The position numbers and the translations under genes are program-made. The notes under the pieces are model-generated. The model was given only the letters and a program-made list of their open reading frames with translations. It had not been told where the DNA came from and ran no database searches. Shown here piece after piece: positions 8,265-17,134 of a DNA stretch of 64,000 nt (the stretch's first letter is position 1; each line of letters opens with the position of its first letter). The stretch is from Pirellulimonas nuda (GTDB lineage Bacteria; Planctomycetota; Planctomycetia; Pirellulales; Lacipirellulaceae). The stretch is from the NCBI RefSeq assembly GCF_007750855.1, contig NZ_CP036291.1, positions 4,836,001-4,900,000 of the forward strand. Direction: 5' to 3'.

Positions 8265-9542
8265 CTAGGGTTTCCGTTCGGACGGCGTGCGCTTGGCCGC
8301 GCCGCCAAAAGCCGCGAGGGACTGGGCAAGCTCCGGGCTTCCCAACGCGGCTTCTTCTAATGATAGTCCGGCGACGGCCGCGTCCCACGCCTGATTCAGC
8401 GCGCGGACCCCGCTGGCCGGGCCGCCGGGGTGCGCCAGGACGCCCCCACCGGCCATGTAGAGCAGGTCGATCGTCCTGGTGCGGCGGTAGGTTTCCGGCG
8501 CTTGGCCACCCCACTGCCCCGAGCTGACTACCGGGAGCGCCTGGTAGCCGCCGAACATGGGTCGTCGGAGCGCTTCAATCGACCGCACCACCGAGTCGTC
8601 GGGCTCCCAGAACTTGTTCTGGATGCCATTGACGTGAAGCTGATCGACCCCCACCAACCGCCAGATCTTCTGATAGGCCGCGAAGTCCATCCCCAGCATG
8701 GGGCAACGATTGAGCATTCCCCAGCCGTTGCGGTGGCCGTGGATGGCGAGCTGACCGCGGTCGCATATACGCTTCGAGGCCACCGGGCCCACGCTATTCA
8801 GGCTAATCATCGCCGCGCTCCCGCCGGCCTGGACTACCGTGTCGTAGTGCCGCAGCATCGCGTCGAGCTCGTCCGTGATGTTGAAGGCGACCATCACCAG
8901 TTTGCCCGTGCGCTGCTGATGATCGCGGACCACCCGCATCACGGCGGCGACCCGATCGTCGAACGGTGAGTGCGGCGGGTTGGCCATCAGCTCGTCGTCC
9001 TTGATGAAGTCGATGCCGGCGTCGACGAGCGTCTGCACCAGCGCCGCCGTGTCGCTCGGCGAGAGTCCGACACTCGGCTTGATGATCGTGCCAATCAGCG
9101 GGCGATCTACCACGCCCGCCAGCCGCCGCGTCCCCGCGACCCCAAACCTCGGCCCCTGGTAGTGCTTCTGGTACTCGGAGGGGAACTCGAGATCGAGCAG
9201 CCGCAGGCCGGAAAACTGTGAAAGCTCGTAGAGGTTGCCCTGCACGGTTGAGATGAGCGTAGGGAGGTTGAAGCCGATGTTCTCTAGCGACCAGGAGACC
9301 TCGATCTCCGCCCGTTGAAACGCGCCGGCCCCCCCGCGACAGCCGGGCAGGCTTGGCTCGCCGACCGACTCCAAGAGCTCAATCTGCTCCACACGGGCCG
9401 AAAAACGCTGCTTCAGCGCATCGGTCTCGCCAGGGACTGCAACGAAGGTGCCCGACGATTGCTCGCCCGCAAGCACGGCCGCTGCGTCTTCGACCTTCAG
9501 CGGTGTTTCGACCAGGTAGCGGGCGTGCAGTCGATCGGTCAT
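8265..9542 (-). CDS. RuBisCO-like protein (form IV), candidate 3-oxo-isoapionate-4-phosphate decarboxylase or transcarboxylase/hydrolase
   Basis: This 425-residue protein has the RuBisCO large-subunit fold. Most catalytic positions are kept: Lys155 (GTIIKP), the carbamylation and metal motif Lys181-Asp182-Asp183-Glu184, His270-Arg271, His303, loop-6 Lys310 and the phosphate-binding GGG365-367. The position of RuBisCO Lys177 is Ser157, loop 6 reads NGIQNKFWEPDD, and the Asn-Ala-Thr strand reads FNITD. The proton-handling centre thus differs from carbon-fixing RuBisCO, and there is no small subunit or phosphoribulokinase nearby. Two RuBisCO-like enzymes are known to decarboxylate or hydrolyse 3-oxo-isoapionate 4-phosphate, working after a DUF1537 kinase, and such a kinase gene follows here. 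The ATG lies two bases after the permease stop. Confidence 0.87.
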   Translation of the reverse strand: MTDRLHARYLVETPLKVEDAAAVLAGEQSSGTFVAVPGETDALKQRFSARVEQIELLESVGEPSLPGCRGGAGAFQRAEIEVSWSLENIGFNLPTLISTVQGNLYELSQFSGLRLLDLEFPSEYQKHYQGPRFGVAGTRRLAGVVDRPLIGTIIKPSVGLSPSDTAALVQTLVDAGIDFIKDDELMANPPHSPFDDRVAAVMRVVRDHQQRTGKLVMVAFNITDELDAMLRHYDTVVQAGGSAAMISLNSVGPVASKRICDRGQLAIHGHRNGWGMLNRCPMLGMDFAAYQKIWRLVGVDQLHVNGIQNKFWEPDDSVVRSIEALRRPMFGGYQALPVVSSGQWGGQAPETYRRTRTIDLLYMAGGGVLAHPGGPASGVRALNQAWDAAVAGLSLEEAALGSPELAQSLAAFGGAAKRTPSERKP

Positions 9543-9544
9543 GG

Positions 9545-10516
9545 CTACTTTTCGCTCCTGCTTACACGGTCAATGGCTACGGCGACCAGGATCACGGCGC
9601 CCTTGATCACCTGCTGCCAATTGGGCGACACGTTTTCGAGGGCGAGGCCATTGTTGAGGATACCAATGATCAGGCACCCAAGGACGGTGCCGAGCACCGA
9701 GCCGCGTCCTCCAGACAGCGAGGCGCCGCCGATAACAACCGCGGCGATCGCGTCCAGCTCGTCTGCGACGCCGGCGTTGGGTGTCGCGGAATTGACACGG
9801 GCCGTCATTAACAGCCCCGCCACCCCGGCGAGCCCGCCGCAGGTGGTGTAGGCCAGCAGTTTCACCCGCCTGACGTCTACGCCGCTTAGTTCGGCCGCGC
9901 GCTCGGCGCCTCCGACGGCGTACAGGTGGCGACCGAACCGGGTGCGCATCGTTACAACCCAGAACAACAGCACCAGCCCCGCCGCGACCCACACCGGGAC
10001 CGGGACGCCGAGCAATCTCCCCGTGCCGAGCTGGGCAAAAGACTCGCCGAGCCCGGTGATCGGGTGACCGCCGGTCCACAGCATGGTGAGGCCACGTGCG
10101 ATGCTGAGCATGCCCAGCGTCGCGATAAACGGCGGGAGCCCGAACCGCGTGATGGCGAGCCCGTTGAAGCAGCCCGCCGCGGCCCCCACAAGCACGCCGG
10201 CGGTGATGGCCCCGGCGACGGTAAACGACACGTGCATCCCGATCGGCTCGAGGTCCAGACCAGTCTTTAGCAGCCCCGCCGCGACCGCGCCGGCAAGCGC
10301 CAGCACCGATCCGACCGAGAGGTCGATCCCCCCCGACAGGACCACCATGGTCATGCCGATCGACAGGCATAGGTTCACGGAGATCTGGCGGAGCACGGTC
10401 AGGCTATTGTCGACGGTCAGGAACCGGTCGTTGGCCAGCGTCAGCCACAGCACCAACAGGGCGAGCGCGATCAGCGATTGCAGCGGAGCGATGCGTTGCC
10501 GGATAGTTGTGGCCAT
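9545..10516 (-). CDS. Sugar ABC transporter permease (RbsC-like)
   Basis: The 323-residue protein is an inner-membrane permease of the BPD_transp_2 family with about eight to ten membrane segments. Recognisable stretches are GMTMVVLSGGIDLSVGSV in the N-terminal half and the coupling region GRHLYAVGGAERAAELSGV. It also has VIGGASLSGGRGSVLGT near the C-terminus, all typical of ribose and related pentose or branched-sugar exporter-fold importers. It sits two bases downstream of the ATPase gene and two bases upstream of the RuBisCO-like gene. Translation is therefore coupled, and uptake is co-expressed with catabolism. It would pair with the ATPase at 10519 and the binding protein at 12719. Confidence 0.93.
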   Translation of the reverse strand: MATTIRQRIAPLQSLIALALLVLWLTLANDRFLTVDNSLTVLRQISVNLCLSIGMTMVVLSGGIDLSVGSVLALAGAVAAGLLKTGLDLEPIGMHVSFTVAGAITAGVLVGAAAGCFNGLAITRFGLPPFIATLGMLSIARGLTMLWTGGHPITGLGESFAQLGTGRLLGVPVPVWVAAGLVLLFWVVTMRTRFGRHLYAVGGAERAAELSGVDVRRVKLLAYTTCGGLAGVAGLLMTARVNSATPNAGVADELDAIAAVVIGGASLSGGRGSVLGTVLGCLIIGILNNGLALENVSPNWQQVIKGAVILVAVAIDRVSRSEK

Positions 10517-10518
10517 GC

Positions 10519-12075
10519 CTAAGCCGGTTGTCGGGGTGTCGATTTGGGCAACGCGGCTTGAAGCAGCGCGTCTTCGGTTGCTTCTTCCCGCAAGAACTCG
10601 CCGGAGATCCGTCCTTCGCAGAGAATCAACACGCGGTCCGCCAACGCGAGCACCTCGGGGAGTTCGGACGAAACCAACACGACCGCTAGCCCCTGGGCGG
10701 CGAGGTCGCCGATGAGGCGGTAGATCTCTCCCTTGGCGCCGATGTCGATCCCGCGGGTGGGCTCGTCGAGCAACAGCACCTTAGGCCTGGCGGCAAGCCA
10801 CTTCGCCAGCACCACCTTTTGCTGATTGCCGCCGCTCAGGTTTCGCACCTTCTGGCGGAGCGATGGAGTCTTCACGGCCATCCGATCGGTGAACTCACGT
10901 GCTACGCGTTGCTCGCGGGCCGGACTCAGCAGCCCCACACCGTACCCGCGATCGCGTAGGGCCAGGCAGATGTTGTCGGTAACGCTCATACCCAGCACCA
11001 AGCCCTCGGACTTCCGGTCCTCGGGCGCTAGGGCCATCCCGGCGCGGATGGCGCTGCGGGGCGACCTGAGATCGATCTGTTTCCCGTCAACACAAACCAC
11101 GCCGGAGGCCCGTCGCGGATAGAGCCCAAACATGCACTGCAGCAGCTCCGTCCGGCCGGCTCCCATCAGCCCGAATAGGCCGACTACTTCACCCCGCACA
11201 ACCGAAAAACTGATGTCATCGAGACGTGGTAGCAGCGAGCGTCCGGTTCCGGACATGGCAAGACGTTTGACTGTGAGCAGCGGCGAAGACCCCATCGGCG
11301 CCGGGCTCTTGATGCTCGGAAGCGCGTCTCGACCCACCATCAACCGCACCAGTTCATCGTGCGTCGTGCCCGCGAAGGGCTTCGAAGCGATGAAGCGACC
11401 GTCGCGAAGAACAGTAATGTCGTCGGCAATTTTGGCGAGCTCCTCTAGGCGGTGCGTGATGTACACCAACCCAACACCGTCGTCCTTCAGGCAGCGGATC
11501 AGGCGGAAGAGCGCCGCGGATTCTTGACCGGTGAGCGCCGAGGTGGGCTCGTCGAGGATCAACACCCGTGAATCGCACGTCAGAGACCTTGCGATCTCAA
11601 TTACCTGTTGCGATGCAATCGAGAGCTGCTCAACGCGGGTACTAGGGTCGACTCTCAACCCAAGGCGGGCTAGCAGGGCCACGGCGTTGCGTCGCATCTT
11701 GCTGTAATCGACTAGCCCGAAGCGATTGAGCGGCTCGCGGCCGAGGAATAGATTCTCGGCAATCGAGAGCGATGGAACGAGCGTCAGCTCTTGGTGGATG
11801 ATCGACACCCCCGCGGCGTGCGCCTCGCGAGGGTTGCGGAACCGCACCGGCTGGCCGTCCAGCAGGACCTCGCCAGAATCGGCCTGAAAGACGCCGGCCA
11901 GTATGTTCATCAGCGTCGACTTGCCGGCGCCGTTCTCGCCGAGAACCGCGTTGAGCCTCCCCCGGCGGACCAGCAACCGAGCGCCGTCGAGGGCCCGCAC
12001 CCCGGGGAACGACTTGCAGATGCCACGCGCCTCAAGCACCGGCGGGGGTTCGTCGTTGGGGGCTGCTTGGGGCAC
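10519..12075 (-). CDS. Sugar ABC transporter ATP-binding protein, duplicated NBD (RbsA/MglA-like)
   Basis: This protein of 518 residues has two fused nucleotide-binding domains, as in RbsA and MglA. The first has a canonical Walker A (GENGAGKSTL) and Walker B (LILDEPTSAL). The second has a degenerate Walker A (GLMGAGRTELL) with an intact signature (LSGGNQQKV) and Walker B (LLLDEPTRGID). This asymmetry is normal for the family and means only one site hydrolyses ATP efficiently. Translation begins at a GTG eight bases after the DUF2291 gene. It energises uptake of the operon's sugar through the adjacent permease. The sequence does not reveal the sugar. Confidence 0.94.
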   Translation of the reverse strand: MPQAAPNDEPPPVLEARGICKSFPGVRALDGARLLVRRGRLNAVLGENGAGKSTLMNILAGVFQADSGEVLLDGQPVRFRNPREAHAAGVSIIHQELTLVPSLSIAENLFLGREPLNRFGLVDYSKMRRNAVALLARLGLRVDPSTRVEQLSIASQQVIEIARSLTCDSRVLILDEPTSALTGQESAALFRLIRCLKDDGVGLVYITHRLEELAKIADDITVLRDGRFIASKPFAGTTHDELVRLMVGRDALPSIKSPAPMGSSPLLTVKRLAMSGTGRSLLPRLDDISFSVVRGEVVGLFGLMGAGRTELLQCMFGLYPRRASGVVCVDGKQIDLRSPRSAIRAGMALAPEDRKSEGLVLGMSVTDNICLALRDRGYGVGLLSPAREQRVAREFTDRMAVKTPSLRQKVRNLSGGNQQKVVLAKWLAARPKVLLLDEPTRGIDIGAKGEIYRLIGDLAAQGLAVVLVSSELPEVLALADRVLILCEGRISGEFLREEATEDALLQAALPKSTPRQPA

Positions 12076-12083
12076 GGCGGCGG

Positions 12084-12716
12084 CTACTCAAGCTCGATTG
12101 AAACGGGGGCCGCCTTGAGCGGGCGTGCAAAGCGCTGGGGGTCTTTGACTTCGGCGCACGCGACGAAGCTCAGCCGCCTTCCCGGCCGGGCGCCTTCGGC
12201 AAGTGGGTAGGCCGCCTTCCGCTCCGCAATCCGGTTCAGCTCGGCCGACAGGTCGTTAAAATCCTGTGAGTTTGCGACTTCTTTCGCTTCAACCATTCCC
12301 GGAGCGTCACGGACCGCGTTGCCAAAGATCGGCCCGGTCTGCAGCACGATGTCGGCGGCGTCGCCGTCGCCGAACGCCACCGCTACGCCGGCGCGGTCGA
12401 CCGACACGATCCGTCCCCTGCCCTGCACGAACAGCATAAACCCGCGGCTTACACCAACGGTGCGGCCGATCGCCTCCCGTGCCTGGCCCGGGTCGCTCTC
12501 GATTGCGTCCAGCGCATCAGACGCCTCGTGGGCCCGAGCAAACCTGGGGGTCAGGGCTTCGGACCAAAGCCGCTCAGCGTAGGCACCGGCCTCGAACTCG
12601 CCGGATTTCTCATTGGACGCGCTGGCGTCGAGCCGCGTAATGTGGACCAGCGGCACAAGCCAAAGCAAAACGCCCAGCAGCGCAAGCCCGATCACCCAGC
12701 GAAGCACCTCCGCCAT
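12084..12716 (-). CDS. DUF2291 family protein, transporter-associated
   Basis: The 210-residue protein has one N-terminal membrane segment (VIGLALLGVLLWLVPL) followed by an extracytoplasmic domain of about 180 residues. The pattern matches DUF2291, a family of unknown function encoded almost exclusively inside RbsABC-type sugar ABC operons. It lies between the binding-protein gene (two bases upstream) and the ATPase gene (eight bases downstream). That is the usual place. A role as a transporter accessory subunit or periplasmic anchor is likely but inferred from context only. Confidence 0.8.
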   Translation of the reverse strand: MAEVLRWVIGLALLGVLLWLVPLVHITRLDASASNEKSGEFEAGAYAERLWSEALTPRFARAHEASDALDAIESDPGQAREAIGRTVGVSRGFMLFVQGRGRIVSVDRAGVAVAFGDGDAADIVLQTGPIFGNAVRDAPGMVEAKEVANSQDFNDLSAELNRIAERKAAYPLAEGARPGRRLSFVACAEVKDPQRFARPLKAAPVSIELE

Positions 12717-12718
12717 GC

Positions 12719-13711
12719 TTACTCCTTCGCTCCATAATCGCCGTAGCGAGAAACGTTCTCAGCGGTCACCAGCTCGACCGCGACGGGGATCGATTGTTCG
12801 AAGTCCCGCTTCCCTTTAAGCCACTGGTCCGCAAACTCGGCCGCCTGCTGGGCCATCTTCTTGGGGAACTGCATCGCCGTGGCGGAGATCTTTCCGTCGG
12901 CAATTGATCGGACGACGTCTTCGGCACCGTCGAACCCGAAAACCTTGATCTGGTCCTTCTTGCCGGCAGATTCAATCGCCTGGTAGGCGCCGAGCGCCAT
13001 CGCGTCGTTCCCACAGAACACGGCCCGGATGCCGGGGCTGCCCTGCAGGATGACCTCCATGACTTCGAGACCTTTGGTGCGATCGAAGTCGGCGCTCTGC
13101 TGGGCGACCATCTTCAATCCTTGATACCGATCGACAACGGAGTGAAACCCCTTGGATCGGGCGCTGGTGTTGTTGTCGCCGGTAAGACCCAACAACTCTG
13201 CGTACGTTCCCTCCTCGCCGACGACCTCTACAAAGTACTGGGCGAGTTCGACGCATCCGGCATAGTTGTCGGAGAGGATCTGCGCGGCCGCGGCGTCGGT
13301 CGCGTTGATCTCGCGGTCGATACAGAACACCGGGACGCCCTTGTCCTTGGCCGTTCGGACATTGGCGACCGAGGCTTCCGAGTCGACCGCGTTGAACAAG
13401 ATGGCGCCGTAGCCCGCAGAGAGGACGTTCTCGAAGGTGGCCGCCTCCTTAGCAACGTCGTTCTGAGAATCGTAGATCACCGCCTCGTGCCCCAGCTCTT
13501 CCGCGCGCGATTTGGCGGCCTCCGCCAGCACAACGAACCAAGGATTGTTGAGCGTCGAAACCACGACCGCGATACGGCCATGCTGCGCGTTCTCGGCGGC
13601 GCCGTGGTCGACGTCCATCGGCTTATCGCCCCCCCCGGGCTCAGCGCAGCCCGTGGTGACGACCATCAACCAAAGCAGCATAAATGCGGCAGGATATTGA
13701 AAAGTTTTCAT
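12719..13711 (-). CDS. Sugar ABC transporter substrate-binding lipoprotein (RbsB-like)
   Basis: This 330-residue protein begins with a lipoprotein signal ending in VVTTGC, so it is probably anchored at Cys22. The rest is a type I periplasmic binding protein. [18 protein letters not shown] and [22 protein letters not shown] form the first lobe, and [20 protein letters not shown] and [17 protein letters not shown] form the hinge and second lobe. This is the ribose/allose class. It would deliver the sugar to the adjacent permease and ATPase. D-apiose-binding proteins characterised by others belong to the same broad class. A 65-base gap upstream separates it from the kinase gene and is the widest gap inside this part of the operon. 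Confidence 0.93.
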   Translation of the reverse strand: MKTFQYPAAFMLLWLMVVTTGCAEPGGGDKPMDVDHGAAENAQHGRIAVVVSTLNNPWFVVLAEAAKSRAEELGHEAVIYDSQNDVAKEAATFENVLSAGYGAILFNAVDSEASVANVRTAKDKGVPVFCIDREINATDAAAAQILSDNYAGCVELAQYFVEVVGEEGTYAELLGLTGDNNTSARSKGFHSVVDRYQGLKMVAQQSADFDRTKGLEVMEVILQGSPGIRAVFCGNDAMALGAYQAIESAGKKDQIKVFGFDGAEDVVRSIADGKISATAMQFPKKMAQQAAEFADQWLKGKRDFEQSIPVAVELVTAENVSRYGDYGAKE

Positions 13712-13776
13712 TGTGAGATGTGCGGAGAAGACGGACGATTCTGGAAGAGCGGAAACAAATTGGTCTTATGATCGAC

Positions 13777-15267
13777 TTACAACACCCGAGCGACAGCGCG
13801 GCTCCAACCTTCGGTCAACTCCGCGACTTCACGCGCGTCACGGGTCGGAGAGAACTGACGCGTTGGACGGGGCATGCTACGCAGGGCGTTTAGTGAAGCC
13901 GCGGGGTCAGCCCCGGACAGGCCTAGACCGACCATCCCGGCCATGGCGGCGCCGAGCGCAGAGGACTGCGGCGTTCCCGAGACATGGACTTCCAGCCGGG
14001 TGATGTCGGCCACCATCTGCATCAACAGCCCATTGCGGGTCGGGCCGCCATCGACATTGAGCGAACGGGGCGCGACCCCGCTGGACTGCATCATCCCGAG
14101 CACGTCGTTTACTTGGTAGGCGATGGACTCAAGCGCAGCACGGACGACGTGCGCCCGATTGGTGTAGGCCGTCATGCCAACGATCGCCCCCCTTGCGTCG
14201 GGGCGCCAATAGGGGGCGCTCAGACCGGCGAACGCCGGAACCAGGTAGACTCCGCCGCAGTCCGCTACGCTAGACGCAATCTGCTCGGACTCTCCCGCGC
14301 TAGCGATTAAGCCCAACTGGTCCTTGAGCCAGGACAGCGTCGCCGCCGAGTTGCTGATGAGCCCTTCCCAAGCGTAGGTCGGCTTGCCATCGAGCACCCA
14401 GGCCAGCGCAGCGACGGCGCCGTTGTCCGGGAGCCGCGGCTCTGGGCCGATGTTCAACAGCACCGATGTGCCGGTGCCAAACGTGGCTTTGGCGTCCCCC
14501 GGCGAAAAGCAGCGTTGTGAGAAAAGCGACGCCTGCGAGTCTCCCATCACCCCACAGATCGGCGCCGGCGACTGCAAGGCGCCCGCGAAGTCACTGGCGC
14601 CAAAGTGTTCGCAACTTTCGCGAACGCCAGCCAGGGCGCAGGGTGGAACGCCGAACAACCCGCAAAGTTCGGGATCCCATGCCAGCGTCTTGATGTTGAA
14701 CAGAAGGGTGCGGCTAGCGTTCGTGTGGTCGGTCGCAAATATCCGCCCGGCGGTAAGGCGGTAGATCAGGTACGTATCGATCGTCCCGACTAGCGCCTCG
14801 CGGCTGCGAAGCTTGTTGGCGATGCCGGGACGCTCGCGGACGAGCCACGCAAGCTTCGAAGCAGAAAAATACGCGTCAAGCTTGAGGCCCGTCCGATCTT
14901 GAACAGAGGCCTCATGCCCGGCGTCCCTAAGCTCTTGACAGATCGCGTCGCTGCGGCGGCACTGCCACACGATGGCTGGCGTTAGCGGTTCACCGGTCGC
15001 CCGATCGAAGACGACGACCGTCTCGCGCTGGTTCGTGATGCTAACGCACTGCAGCCCTTGCAAGTGCTCCGTGTCGCGGTCGCACAAGCGTCGTACGACC
15101 AGCAGGACGTTCTGCCAGATCTCTTCACAGTCGTGCTCCACCCAACCCGGGCGTGGGTAGTGCTGGGCGTGTGGGAGCGATTCCGAATCGATCACCGCGC
15201 CGTCCATGCCAAACAGCAGCGCTTTGGTCGCCGACGTGCTCTGGTCGATGGCCAGGATACACTTCAT
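13777..15267 (-). CDS. FGGY family carbohydrate kinase (GlpK-like; candidate ketopentose/apulose kinase)
   Basis: The protein has 496 residues and two FGGY domains. AIDQSTSATKALLF is the N-terminal phosphate loop, and GLSAPYWRPDARGAIVG with AHVVRAALESIAYQ marks the C-terminal domain. By sequence it leans towards glycerol kinase (GWVEHD, SITNQRET), so an automatic pipeline may name it glpK. The neighbours argue otherwise: its start overlaps the transketolase subunit stop by four bases (ATGA), and a sugar isomerase gene starts the same series. An isomerase-kinase-transketolase order is what D-apiose to D-apulose to D-apulose 4-phosphate requires. Other unusual ketoses are possible. Confidence 0.88.
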   Translation of the reverse strand: MKCILAIDQSTSATKALLFGMDGAVIDSESLPHAQHYPRPGWVEHDCEEIWQNVLLVVRRLCDRDTEHLQGLQCVSITNQRETVVVFDRATGEPLTPAIVWQCRRSDAICQELRDAGHEASVQDRTGLKLDAYFSASKLAWLVRERPGIANKLRSREALVGTIDTYLIYRLTAGRIFATDHTNASRTLLFNIKTLAWDPELCGLFGVPPCALAGVRESCEHFGASDFAGALQSPAPICGVMGDSQASLFSQRCFSPGDAKATFGTGTSVLLNIGPEPRLPDNGAVAALAWVLDGKPTYAWEGLISNSAATLSWLKDQLGLIASAGESEQIASSVADCGGVYLVPAFAGLSAPYWRPDARGAIVGMTAYTNRAHVVRAALESIAYQVNDVLGMMQSSGVAPRSLNVDGGPTRNGLLMQMVADITRLEVHVSGTPQSSALGAAMAGMVGLGLSGADPAASLNALRSMPRPTRQFSPTRDAREVAELTEGWSRAVARVL

Positions 15268-16283
15268 CGTACGGCCTCCGCGCCTTCACATGCGCCTACT
15301 GCCGCGGCACAGATCCCTTCCATCGAGATCCCGTAGTGACGGAAGATGTCGGCCTGACTGCCTGTGACCGTGTCCTCGTCCGGCAGACCCATGATCTTCA
15401 ACAGCGGCGCGCCGCCCGCCTGCGCCAGCACGCCGGCGACCGCTTCCCCAAGCCCGCCGTGAACCGAGTGTTCTTCTGCGGTAACGATTGCGCGGCAGGA
15501 GCGGGTCGCGTCGAGCACAGCCTCGACGTCGAGCGGCTTGACGGTGTGCATGCTGAGCACGCGGCAGCTAAGCCCTGACTCTGCTTCTAGCTTTGCGGCG
15601 GCCAGCAGACAGTGCACAACCGTTTCGCCCGTGCCGATCAGGGCGACCTCATCCCCCTCTCGCAACGTCGCGGCTTGGCCCGGGCAGAAACCGCCGGTGG
15701 ACCGCGGGAGGCCGTACATCTTTGCCTTGCCGAATCGAAGGTAGACCGGCCTATCGTGCTCGGCGGCCCATTTCACGGCCTCGGAGGTCTCGTAGTTGTC
15801 TGCCGGCGCCAGGATTGTAATGTTGTGGATCGCCCGCAGCGCGGCGAAGTCGTGTAGGGAATGGTGGGTGCTTCCCAAGGCGCCGTAGCTGACCCCGGCG
15901 CTGATGCCGACAAGCGTTGCGGGGACATTTGAGTAGCAGACGTCGTTCTTGATCTGCTCGAGCGCCCGAGCCGTGAGAAAGCAGGCGGGCGACACGGCGA
16001 AGGCGCGTTTCCCGACCGACGCCAACCCGGCCGCGATTCCGACCAGGTTCTGCTCGGCGATGCCGACCTCGAAGAGCTGCTCCGGCAGCGCCTCGCCAAA
16101 CGGCTGCAGCTTGCCGCTGCCGCGCGAATCGCTGGTGACAGCCACAACGTTGCGGTCGCCACGGGCCAGGGCCAGGAGCGTGTCGGCGAATACATCCAGG
16201 TTCGCCCGCGCCATGGTTAGGCCGAGTCGCACCGCATAGGCCTGGGCTTCGGTTGAGTAGACGCTGGGGGCGGGGGCGCTCAT
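15264..16283 (-). CDS. Split transketolase, C-terminal subunit (pyrimidine-binding plus C-terminal domains)
   Basis: I chose the ATG at 16283, which overlaps the stop of the partner subunit by four bases. An in-frame start at 16373 would run into the partner gene. The 339 residues contain the transketolase pyrimidine-binding domain (ALARGDRNVVAVTSDSRGSG, FEVGIAEQNLVGIAAGLAS with the thiamine-activating Glu) and the C-terminal domain (VIGTGETVVHCLLAA-like, IVTAEEHSVHGGLGEAV). Together with the gene at 16280 it forms a two-chain transketolase. Two-subunit transketolases often serve special substrates, including apulose 4-phosphate in known D-apiose pathways and sulfo-sugars. The substrate here is inferred from the operon. 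Confidence 0.92.
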   Translation of the reverse strand: MSAPAPSVYSTEAQAYAVRLGLTMARANLDVFADTLLALARGDRNVVAVTSDSRGSGKLQPFGEALPEQLFEVGIAEQNLVGIAAGLASVGKRAFAVSPACFLTARALEQIKNDVCYSNVPATLVGISAGVSYGALGSTHHSLHDFAALRAIHNITILAPADNYETSEAVKWAAEHDRPVYLRFGKAKMYGLPRSTGGFCPGQAATLREGDEVALIGTGETVVHCLLAAAKLEAESGLSCRVLSMHTVKPLDVEAVLDATRSCRAIVTAEEHSVHGGLGEAVAGVLAQAGGAPLLKIMGLPDEDTVTGSQADIFRHYGISMEGICAAAVGACEGAEAVR

Positions 16284-17134
16284 CTCCTGGCCTCCAACAA
16301 GGCTTGCTCGGCAGCGGTCAGTTCGCGCATGGCGCCCTCGTACTCGTCCGGGGCCGGCACGCCGTGATGCCACTTCGCGACGTCTTCCATGAAACTGACG
16401 CCACGGCCCTTCACTGTGTTGGCGATCACGCAGGTCGGCTTGCCCGACCGGGCCGGCGCCGAAGCAGCGGCCGTGAGCCCGGCGAAATCGTGCCCATCGA
16501 CCCAGACCACCCCCCAGCCAAAGCTCGCGAACTTCTCGTCGATAGGCTCATTGCTGCAGACGTCGCGCGTCCGCCCAGAGATCTGCAGCGTGTTGTAGTC
16601 GATGATCGCGGTGAGGTTATCAAGCCCGTAGTGGGCCGCGGACATGGCCGCTTCCCAGTTAGAGCCTTCGGCCAGCTCACCGTCGCCGATCAGGGTAAAC
16701 ACCCGGAAAGGGGCGTTGTCGCGTTTGCCGCCGAGGGCCATGCCGACGGAGATCGGCAGCCCATGGCCGAGCGCGCCGGTGTTCATCTCGATCCCCGGCG
16801 ACTTGCGCGTGGGGTGGCCGATGAAGGGGGAGCGGTACTGGCAGAGGGTCTCAAGCCGCTCGATGGGGAAGAAGCCCCGATGGGCGAGAACGACGTACAG
16901 CGCCTCGACGGAATGCCCCTTGCTCTGGACGTACCTGTCGCGGTGCGGATCGCCAAAGGTCTCCGGCGAAACCCGCAAGACTCTGTTGTAGAGCACGTTC
17001 AGTATATCGACGCACGACAGGCTCCCCCCGGTATGCCCGGCGCCGGCGGCCGAGATGTACTTGAGCACGTCTTGTCGGCAGCGGACGCTGAGCAGTCGCA
17101 ATTCGTCGTCGGTCAACGCGTTCGATTCGGTCAT
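16280..17134 (-). CDS. Split transketolase, N-terminal thiamine-diphosphate-binding subunit
   Basis: This subunit of 284 residues carries the thiamine-diphosphate domain. GHTGGSLSCVDILNVLY, GHSVEALYVVLAHRGFF, TGALGHGLPISVGMALG and the metal-binding LIGDGELAEGSNWEAAMSA followed by IDYNTLQ are all in place. With the 15264-16283 subunit it would transfer a two-carbon ketol unit. Its start overlaps the isomerase stop (ATGA), and its stop overlaps the next start in the same way. Three enzyme genes are thus coupled by four-base overlaps, which suggests tightly matched production. A housekeeping transketolase would be a single long chain and would not need this setting. Confidence 0.92.
   Translation of the reverse strand: MTESNALTDDELRLLSVRCRQDVLKYISAAGAGHTGGSLSCVDILNVLYNRVLRVSPETFGDPHRDRYVQSKGHSVEALYVVLAHRGFFPIERLETLCQYRSPFIGHPTRKSPGIEMNTGALGHGLPISVGMALGGKRDNAPFRVFTLIGDGELAEGSNWEAAMSAAHYGLDNLTAIIDYNTLQISGRTRDVCSNEPIDEKFASFGWGVVWVDGHDFAGLTAAASAPARSGKPTCVIANTVKGRGVSFMEDVAKWHHGVPAPDEYEGAMRELTAAEQALLEARR

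Noticed and set aside
8265-9542. A carbon-fixing RuBisCO and autotrophy
   Set aside because: The Lys177 position is Ser, loop 6 differs, no small subunit or phosphoribulokinase is near, and the operon is catabolic.
12748-12760. Operator-like GAGAAACGTTCTC resembling the palindromes at 43562-43602
   Set aside because: It lies inside the coding end of the sugar-binding protein gene, so it is most likely chance.
13777-15267. Glycerol kinase with glycerol metabolism
   Set aside because: The sequence leans to GlpK, but no glycerol facilitator or glycerol-phosphate dehydrogenase is nearby and it overlaps a transketolase gene.
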